DNA of 64,000 bases from Erythrobasidium yunnanense. Lineage: Eukaryota; Basidiomycota; Cystobasidiomycetes; Erythrobasidiales; Erythrobasidiaceae. The position numbers and the translations under genes are program-made. Below the pieces are notes generated by a model. It searched no databases and was not told the DNA's origin. It saw nothing but the letters and a program-made list of their open reading frames with translations. The stretch's first letter is position 1. Every line of letters starts with the position of its first letter. This document shows positions 57,415 through 64,000 of this stretch, one piece after another. The stretch lies in NCBI GenBank assembly GCA_001600175.1, contig BCJC01000002.1, forward strand, positions 2,639,111 to 2,703,110. The letters run 5' to 3'.

Positions 57415-59613
57415 ATGGTCGACTTCGCAGAGAAGATTGATATTGCGACTGCTAACGAGCCACAGCCCAAGCTTTCCCAGTACGACCAAACAGTGGGTTG
57501 CTTCTCTTTCGAAACAGGCAAGTTGCTGAGAAGCCCTAGCTATATCTGCCAACTCGACAAGCATTTGCTGTCAGCGTATGTGTGGGTTTGGGCTTCCTGG
57601 CCGCACAATGTGAACAATCGATAGTCGCGACAGCGCTGGTGAGGTTCTGAGCATTCGGGGAGTATCAACATATTGAGTACGAAAGTGTACAGCCAAGTAT
57701 AGCAACCGCTTTTGACGAGGGAAAACGGATCAACTGGGTAGTGGACGCATATCTTGTGGGCCAAGCTGCACCAGTGGTAGGGAGCAACCGAACTTCAAGC
57801 TCGATCTACACTGATCGTGCACCAACAGCCCTTTATTGGACGTGTATCGGATGTTGCAGGTCGGAAGAATGTCACATTGGCCATGACTATTCTGTTTTTC
57901 GCCAGCACGCTTGGTAGCGGTCTTGCTCCCAATCTTCCAACGCTGATGTAAGCTCGTCAATCGAAGTGTCCCTCTTAGGTGCTCATGGTGAGGCCTTTCC
58001 AGTGCCTTCCGCGCTCTGCAGGGTATGGCTACGGTCGCCTACTACAATGTCGGTGTCTTGTTCATCAACGATTGCGTTCCGTTGGATCAGCGTGCGATCC
58101 ACCACGCCATCATCGAAGGTCTCGTAGTGCTAGGCCAAGGCACCGGTCCATTCCTGGGTGGAGCTATTAGCGAAAGGCTCGGATGGCATTACATTTTCTT
58201 CCTCTCCTTACCTGTCATAGGTCTACTCTTCGTATGCGAGGTATTCTGCCTGCCAAGCCGATCTTCGAAGGACGTAAAGTGGAAAGACAAGCTGGGGGAT
58301 ATCGATTACATGGGAGCGGCGTTAAGCATTAGCGGGACTACTCTACTACTGGTGAGAGTAGTTCCTCCTGACTAGGAAGCAGGAATGGCTGAGGCTGCCT
58401 TGATGTCGGCTTGCTTCGAGGCGGCGTCGAGGTCCCCTGGAACTCCGGAGGACAGGTTGCTATTTTGAGTTTGTCAGGCTGCCTCCTTGTCGGCTTCTTC
58501 GGCTGGGAATATGTTGCGAGGACGCCTTTGATACCCTTGCGGCTGTTCGCCAATCGCACAGTCTCAGCGATCCATGTCTTCGCTGTAACATATTTCGGAG
58601 CCTTGACCATCGTCAACTTCTACGTTCCCTCCTTTTTGCAAATTGTGAAAGGATATTCTCCGTCTCTGGCTGGCGCTGTATTCCTCGTTTTTGGCGCTTT
58701 CCTCCGTAGGTCCCGCGCAGTAGGACTCTTCGTGCAGCGTTGCTGAACGGACTATTTTAGCGGTAGTCATCTACTTGAGCGTAGTGCTTTCTGGCAGATT
58801 TCGTCTCCAGGTAAGAAGGACAACATTAGATATGACAATGGCTGATCGCATAACCCAGAGAGTGATACTTGCGGGAGCGGTCCTCGAGGTAGCCTTCGGT
58901 GGTCTCCTAACGTTGTTGAACGAGCGCATCAGTAAAGGTGCTGTAATTGGCTTCCTGATTTTCGGTGCTTCGAGTATGGGACTGTGTGATGTTCCGTCAG
59001 TCATGCTTGTAGGTCTCTTCCGTCATTCGATCGATCGAAAGTAGGTTGAAGGCATGGTCTCTGCAGGCCCAGGCTGCCGTTCCTCGAGGCGACGCGAGCG
59101 CAGTGACGACGTCCAGGACGTTCTTTCGGTGTGTTCGAGCTGACCAGGCAGCGCGATTTTGCTGACGTCGGATACATCAGACTTGTGGGGCAAGCCGTCG
59201 CAATAGCCGCTGCGAGCGCTGTGGCCAACAACGGCATGAAGAACAGACTCTCCGAAATTATCCAGGTAGACGAGATCATCGAGGCCATTCTTGAGGATCC
59301 CATAAGCATTCACAGAGAAGATGGAGCAGCCTTTGGCTCTAGCGCGACTGTCACACAGATTATCAGCATCTATTCAGCCTCATACAAGCTGGCGTGGTAC
59401 CTGGTTCTAGGCTTGCTAAGCGCTTCGCTGTTGTCGGCCGCCATGATGAAGTCATACACGCTTCATAGGGTCGATGACGAGGAGTACAAGGAAGCAGCCA
59501 GGGAGTATCTGGAGGAACGTAAGAGAAGAGGACGGAAAGCAGAAAACGGGCAGCAGATAGGAGAAGTAAATGTGGAAGAAGTAAATGTGGAAGGGCGTGC
59601 TAGTACAGTGTAA
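57415..59613 (+). CDS. MFS drug:H+ antiporter, DHA2 family (copy B), possibly decaying
   Basis: The first five exons are clean: 57415-57492, 57540-57638, 57693-57773, 57829-57947, 58003-58351, giving LYLPTRQAFAVSVCVGLGFL, AAQCEQSIVATAL, GKRINWVVDAYLVGQAAP, FIGRVSDVAGRKN, FRALQGMATVAYYNVGVLFI and RLGWHYIFFLSLPVIGLLFV. After TTLLL no GT-AG pair restores the frame into GLLRGGVEVPWNSGGQ (58352-58412). A second unresolved change lies between SLAGA (about 58675) and AERTILAVVIYLSVVLSGRF (about 58740). Later exons (RVILAGAVLEVAFGGLLTLL; the tail YKEAAREYLEERKRRGR) again match the family. Probably a gene with one or two frame breaks, or non-canonical introns. Upstream TM1 region is present, so it is not truncated. 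Confidence 0.65.
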
Positions 59614-59758
59614 TAGTACATCTATCGGGATAAGACATACGAGCGGAAATACAGCTCTATGAGGGCGTGAACGGCTACAAGGCTGACTCGGGGCAGAGGG
59701 AGAAAGATAGTACAGTTGATGTCTACAATAACAGATCTATGTCCGGTTGGTGGCGTCT

Positions 59759-60499
59759 TCAGGCTTTATTGACAGGCTCCTCTTCGATGGAAGGCCGTTC
59801 CAATCCATATTGCCCTTGAAACCTTGGACTACTGGGTGCATCGAGACTGGCAGTAGTCGCATAGCTGAATCTATTTCTTGTAGGGGATGTATTGAAGGAA
59901 TCTATCGACATCCGTGACTGATCGATGGGCGAAACATTGCCGCTTCCGCTCCCAGCCAAGAAAGGTGTGGTGGAAGCAGCTGAGTCGTGCCTGCGATGTC
60001 CTGAGCTGAACCCTCCGAACTGCAATCCACTCTTGACGTATGGCTTGCTTTGATGAGATGCAGGGGGGACTGCTACTGCGGCGCCAGAAGTGCCCGCAGC
60101 CATAGTGTCGTATGACATCGGGTTGCGCTGCACCATCTCGGGAGAGCTACCACTTGACGCAGTTGTAGGAAGAAGATGTGTCCTTGACTGCCGCTTCTCC
60201 TTCTTTGAAGCTTTTCGCCGATGCATGATGAGGAGGAAGACGAGGAAGGCGATAAGAAGAGCTCCGGCAACGCTTCCAACGACGATGCCAGCTATGGCAC
60301 CTGCATTTAATGAGCTTCCTCCGCTGCCAGAAGACTGCGCAACCGCAGTATAAAGTGAAGAAGGGTAGACCGCCGATTCTCCTGGCTGAAGGACCGTCCC
60401 ATATCTGACGGTTTGCGAGTCGACGTCGAATTGCCTTGGAGTCGTAGCTCTGGATGCGAACGTCGTGGTCGTCGGAGTCCCCCTAGAAGTCGTCGACAT
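59759..60499 (-). CDS. Ser/Thr-rich single-TM protein (Mid2/Wsc-like layout)
   Basis: A 246-residue frame from MSTTSRGTPTTTTFASRATT. The extracellular part is Ser/Thr/Pro-rich, followed by GSGGSSLNAGAIAGIVVGSV then AGALLIAFLVFLLIMHRRKA, a typical AGIVVGxVxG single TM with a basic stop-transfer, and a long cytosolic tail with Ser/Pro motifs ending SIEEEPVNKA. There is no signal peptide at this Met, so an upstream exon is expected. A coding-like stretch at 60549-60768 (CAKYTLTVQLQHTRLSQPVA) is near a GTGAGT donor but joins out of phase, so I leave it out. Layout resembles fungal cell-wall stress sensors and other plasma-membrane glycoproteins. Confidence 0.65.
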   Translation of the reverse strand: MSTTSRGTPTTTTFASRATTPRQFDVDSQTVRYGTVLQPGESAVYPSSLYTAVAQSSGSGGSSLNAGAIAGIVVGSVAGALLIAFLVFLLIMHRRKASKKEKRQSRTHLLPTTASSGSSPEMVQRNPMSYDTMAAGTSGAAVAVPPASHQSKPYVKSGLQFGGFSSGHRRHDSAASTTPFLAGSGSGNVSPIDQSRMSIDSFNTSPTRNRFSYATTASLDAPSSPRFQGQYGLERPSIEEEPVNKA

Positions 60500-60876
60500 C
60501 CTCTAAGAGCAGATGTCATTCTCACACCTTGGCGGTCGGAGTTTAGATGCAAAGACTCACCTGCTCTAGCCGCAGAGCTGCAGGCTACGGGTTGCGAGAG
60601 CCGTGTATGTTGCAGCTGAACCGTCAACGTGTACTTAGCACAGGCGAAAGGCAAGAGCTCTTTCTCGTACTTGAAATTCCCCTCATTGCGGCCGATCACG
60701 CTGACCGCGTAAAGTGCATGATCGAGCCGGGGACAATTACGAAAGCAAAGGAAATCGTTCAATAGCATTTACAGCGTACACCAAGCAGTGTCTCAACGTT
60801 CGCACTCCGCCCATCTAAGCGTTCCCATCCTGATTATCCTTATCGCCGGCCCTGTGGGCATTTTTCCTCCAGTCTT

Positions 60877-62818
60877 TCAGACCATCTTCTCATCTGTGGT
60901 GGCTTCCTCGTTGGAACCCTTTTGATTCTGTTCAGCCATCCAGCGAAGTCCCTCTTCGATGCGAGCTTCATCATCCTCCCTGACCAGCGAATAATCTTTG
61001 AGTAGCGTGATCGACACGACGAAGCAGAATAGCAGCAGGGTCAATACCAGGATGAACAGTTTGTGGAAAGAGGAAACATATGCTTGAATGCATTCGGCTA
61101 GGCGAGCTGCATCGATAGCGCCAGATCGGATAATCGATGGGTCTTTGACTATCTCGGAAATAGTGTTGTGGTCGACCCCGATCTGACGAAGTTGAGAGTC
61201 CATAGAGTTTGACAGTATAGCTGAACCAATAGCTGTCCCAAGCATAGACCCGAGGAGCCTATATAGAGCTGACGTCAGAGACTAATCCAAGTCTGCAGAT
61301 GAGAGCGCTACCCACCTAGCATAGTTGCGACTTCCCAGCACAACTGCAACATCATGGCGAGCTACTGCGGCTTGGATAGCCAGCAGGGAAGTAAGATTCG
61401 ATAAACCTATGCCCACTCCGCCGACGATCTGCACGCCGACGATGACCTTGACGGGAGTGTCCTCTTTAAATAGTAGGCAGAGACCACCGAAGATGGACCA
61501 GATAGCATACCCAAGGTTGATGAAGGTTCGGGTGCCGTAACGCTTGGAGAGCCACATCGAGAGCCAGACGAAGACTGAGAGGATTGCGCTGTAGGGAAGC
61601 AGCACAAGACCAGTCTTGGAGAAGGAAAGACCCTGTACCACTTGCAGAAACACGGGAATGTAGAAGAGGGCTGTAGCTCAAAGCTTTAGAACACGGCTGG
61701 ACGGTTTGGCTGATGAAGAACAGCTCACTGATGAAATGAGCTGCAAAGCTTGCCATAGTGCTCAAGTGTAGACTACTCACTGTTGCATTGCGGAAGAGGG
61801 ACATCGGCACCACAGGCAGGGTAGCAAACCTGCTCTCCCATACCACGAAGGCGGCCATGAAGAGCGGGAAGAGAATCAGAGGAACAAGGATAGAAGGTGA
61901 CGTCCAAGGTGCGTCTGCTCCTCCTCTGACTAGGCCGACGAGCAGGAAGACGGTAGCGGCGAGGATGAGGCAGGAGCCTATGTAGTCAATGGATGCCATC
62001 TTGCTCTTCCAGCTTCCAGTCATGGGTTTAGAAGGTACGAGCCACCATTGCATGATGATGCAGACTACGAGGAAGGGCAAGATGGTGTAAAAGGCGCTCC
62101 TCCAACCAAGAGCTTCGATCAAAACACCTCCAACAGTGGCTCCCCCTCCCGATGCAATTAGACAGACGATCTCAATGACTCCTTGATACTTGCCTCTCTC
62201 GCTGTTGGGAATAACGCTTGAAATGGAAGACGTAAGCGGCGAGCGCGCCAGCAGTATGAAGGCGGGAGTGCCGAGCTTACTCTGCAAGAACAATGTACCC
62301 CACTGCGACTGATCCGCTTGCCCCGATCCCTTGTAAAGCCCGAAATATGATCAGAGCCCCCATGGAGGGCGCTCCTGCAGATGCGCCAGTGAATATCAGA
62401 AAGATGACGGTGCAGGCTTGCATAACGACCTTTCTGCCAAAGACGTCGCTGAGACGACCAAAGACTGGTGCGAAGGCTGCACTACCTAGAAGGAAAGAGT
62501 TGACGACCCAGCTGGACTGGTCTGAAGCGCGAAAGTGCGTTCCGATGGCGGGCAGGGCGACAGCTAGAATCGTTTGCTCCATGATCGCCAGGGCAAAGAG
62601 GAGTGCCATGGACAGAGTGATTAGGATGATGCGGGATCTCTGTGAAGGAACCAGGTGTGTCAGCTCTGCCCGATGTCGGTAATTCCAACACCTACCGGCA
62701 GATACAGACATTGGTCGACGAGGTCAGCTGCAGTGAGGGCTTTGCTGGTGGATACACCGGTGCTACCGTTGCGAGCCAGAGTGGCTACATGCACAGTATC
62801 TTCAGGTTGATCGGACAT
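60877..62818 (-). CDS. MFS drug:H+ antiporter, DHA2 family (copy C), intact
   Basis: Five exons (62696-62818, 62281-62639, 61729-62216, 61316-61670, 60877-61258) total 1707 nt, 568 residues. Intact reference for copies A and B. N-terminal cytosolic part ends VDQCLYLP, then EQTILAVALPAIGTHFRASD, SSWVVNSFLLGSAAFAPVFG, RLSDVFGRKVVMQ (motif A), RALQGIGASGSVAVGYIVLA, ERGKYQGVIEIVCLIASGGG, ALGWRSAFYTILPFLVVCII, KTGLVLLPYSAILSVFVW and the late VSSFHKLFILVLTLLLFCFV. The C-terminal tail SLVREDDEARIEEGLRWMAE resembles those of A (LEKDDDEAQKEAAKAWLAEQ) and B (LHRVDDEEYKEAAREYLEER), which supports paralogy. Efflux substrate unknown. Confidence 0.88.
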
Positions 62819-63335
62819 TGAGCTTAGTTACTCCGTGTAGTAAGGCGAACAGAGATGGCAGTGAGGTATACGAGATCAAGGAGGAAAAGAAGTGGCTTCA
62901 GGGCTTTAAGAAGTGCATCCTCCACTATTTGTCATTCTGCTTCGCGTCTGTTCTGGACGTCTTGAGCGATAGGTTCGCGAGGACATACGTAGCGACGTAG
63001 CGAGCGTACTATGTACGTCCACTAGAAGACCTTCACGGACTTACATCGATGCATTGGCCGCATCTTCCCTTGCTGCGGAGCAGGATTTTCATGGGAAATG
63101 CGCCCAAGCTCCCTTTGAAGCGTTTGTCTCTCCTAGAACATGCAACCTAGACCAAGGGTGCCCCATATGGGCCATGCTACTCAGAGCACCGTGCATTGAG
63201 AAGTTGTGCGGTTTTCTTGTACAACGACATTGTTTGGACGGTCGGAGACGGAGGTAGGAGCGAGTACCGAGGTGGTAAGGAAGCGAAGAGCAGCAACAAG
63301 ACAGTCGACTTGCTCATCAGGGGTGCGTCGACCTG
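62819..63335. other. Intergenic interval
   Basis: Between the copy C start and the RPC31 stop. It contains a short AT/GC palindromic stretch, CATACGTAGCGACGTAGCGAG, with CGTAGCGA repeated (about 62984-63004). No gene recognised. Confidence 0.35.
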
Positions 63336-64000
63336 TTAGTCGTATGTTCCTTCGCCTGCGAATAGCGGGTAAGCAAGAGGAGGAAGAAATGCAACGAAAA
63401 AGCGGCCATACCTGCATCAGCTCCATCGTCATCTGCTTCATCTGCACCATCATCAAAGTAGTTGTTGTCATAGTCCGGATTCTCCTCTTCATCGTCAAAT
63501 TCGTCTGCTTCAGCTTCTTCTTCATCTGAGCGAGCTTCTTGCTCTTCTTTCTCCGGGTTGCCTTCTTCACCGTCTTCGTCGTCCTTCCCGCCTAGGACAG
63601 CTTTAGCATTCCTCTTTACGCGTTGTCGTTTGGCTGTCAAGCGCAATCAGCGATGTACGGCGAGCATGTGACCTCGAGCTCACCTATTCTTGCAGACTTG
63701 TCAAAGTAGTTCGCCCATGTCTGCTTGGGAAAGAACTCTGGATTCAGACGGTCCTTGATGTCGACCAAGCTAGGCAGGCTTTCTGCAGCGTCTTCATATC
63801 GGTCCGAGAATTTCGATTGACTCTCTGCAGGAAAAGCCTCAGTAGCAAGTATACATACCGAAGCGGCACATCCTACCATTCTTCTTCTCTGGTATTGCTA
63901 CGTGATAGGCGCTGAATCGCAGCCGCCGTAGGTAGTCCTTCATTAGCTTCTGGCTCTGGATCTCGCGCTTGGTAGGGTCTGCAAAGTCCGGGATAGGTGT
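63336..64000 (-). CDS. RPC31: RNA polymerase III subunit RPC31 (partial, 5' end outside)
   Basis: Subunit of the Pol III-specific trimer. The window holds the 3' part: TPIPDFADPTKREIQSQKLM, KDYLRRLRFSAYHVAIPEKK, then after an intron SKFSDRYEDAAESLPSLVDI, KDRLNPEFFPKQTWANYFDK, KRQRVKRNAKAVLGGKDDED, and the acidic tail EFDDEEENPDYDNNYFDDGA ending EGTYD and TAA at 63336-63338. The acidic D/E tail with NNYFD and the short last exon are typical of this subunit. At least four exons are visible. The N-terminus lies beyond 64000. Confidence 0.85.

Noticed and set aside
60549-60768. Possible upstream exon (CAKYTLTVQLQHT) for the single-TM Ser/Thr-rich protein
   Set aside because: The only good donor joins the downstream exon out of phase, so the link is not supported.
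1-64000. Transposons, LTR or virus-like elements, CRISPR arrays
   Set aside because: No reverse transcriptase, integrase, transposase or capsid motif, no long terminal repeats and no spaced repeat array were seen by eye.

Overview
This window looks like nuclear DNA from a basidiomycete fungus, probably a yeast-like or dimorphic one. The beta-tubulin has basidiomycete-style residues ([15 protein letters not shown]). Genes carry many 45-70 nt introns with GTRNGT donors, CTNAC-like branch sites and YAG acceptors. Gene order is compact on both strands, base composition is near even, and I saw no transposon. All exon models were spliced by eye; where exon lengths are given, their sum is a multiple of three.

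Layout: TFIIS (DST1, minus, 597-2044); two unidentified multi-exon loci (minus, 2199-5830); an NAD(P)-binding Rossmann protein (plus, 6559-7568); beta-tubulin (plus, 7870-10124); tRNA-Asp(GTC) (minus, 10636-10707); a giant inositol-polyphosphate 5-phosphatase (plus, 11042-15531); eIF3a (plus, 15927-19466); the calcium channel CCH1 (plus, 19583-27179); RNA polymerase I subunit RPA135 (minus, 27327-31209); a small coiled-coil protein; a degenerate SDR divergent from an allantoate-permease-type transporter; an ammonium transporter under a GATA-site cluster (minus, 36773-38975); an EFM7-like methyltransferase; an uncharacterised two-TM protein; mitochondrial SCOT (minus, 43640-45479); a small gene with an upstream ORF; a bZIP gene of HAC1/XBP1 type (minus, 47434-48566); a tandem family of four small orphan genes (49121-51747) beside a Cys-rich secreted protein; an ER-type J-protein (plus, 52866-54569); three DHA2 drug:H+ antiporter genes (54992-62818) around a Ser/Thr-rich single-TM protein; and the 3' part of RPC31 (minus, 63336 to beyond 64000).

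The housekeeping part covers transcription (TFIIS, Pol I, Pol III), translation (eIF3a, EFM7), cytoskeleton and Ca2+/phosphoinositide signalling. The accessory part (about 49-63 kb) holds orphan small proteins and efflux pumps, with signs of duplication and decay. The most striking signals concern splicing: beta-tubulin needs a 1-nt exon and an AT-AC intron, 8-20 nt micro-exons recur in three genes, and the bZIP gene has two overlapping C-terminal frames joined by a candidate 26-nt intron, as expected of an unfolded-protein-response regulator.
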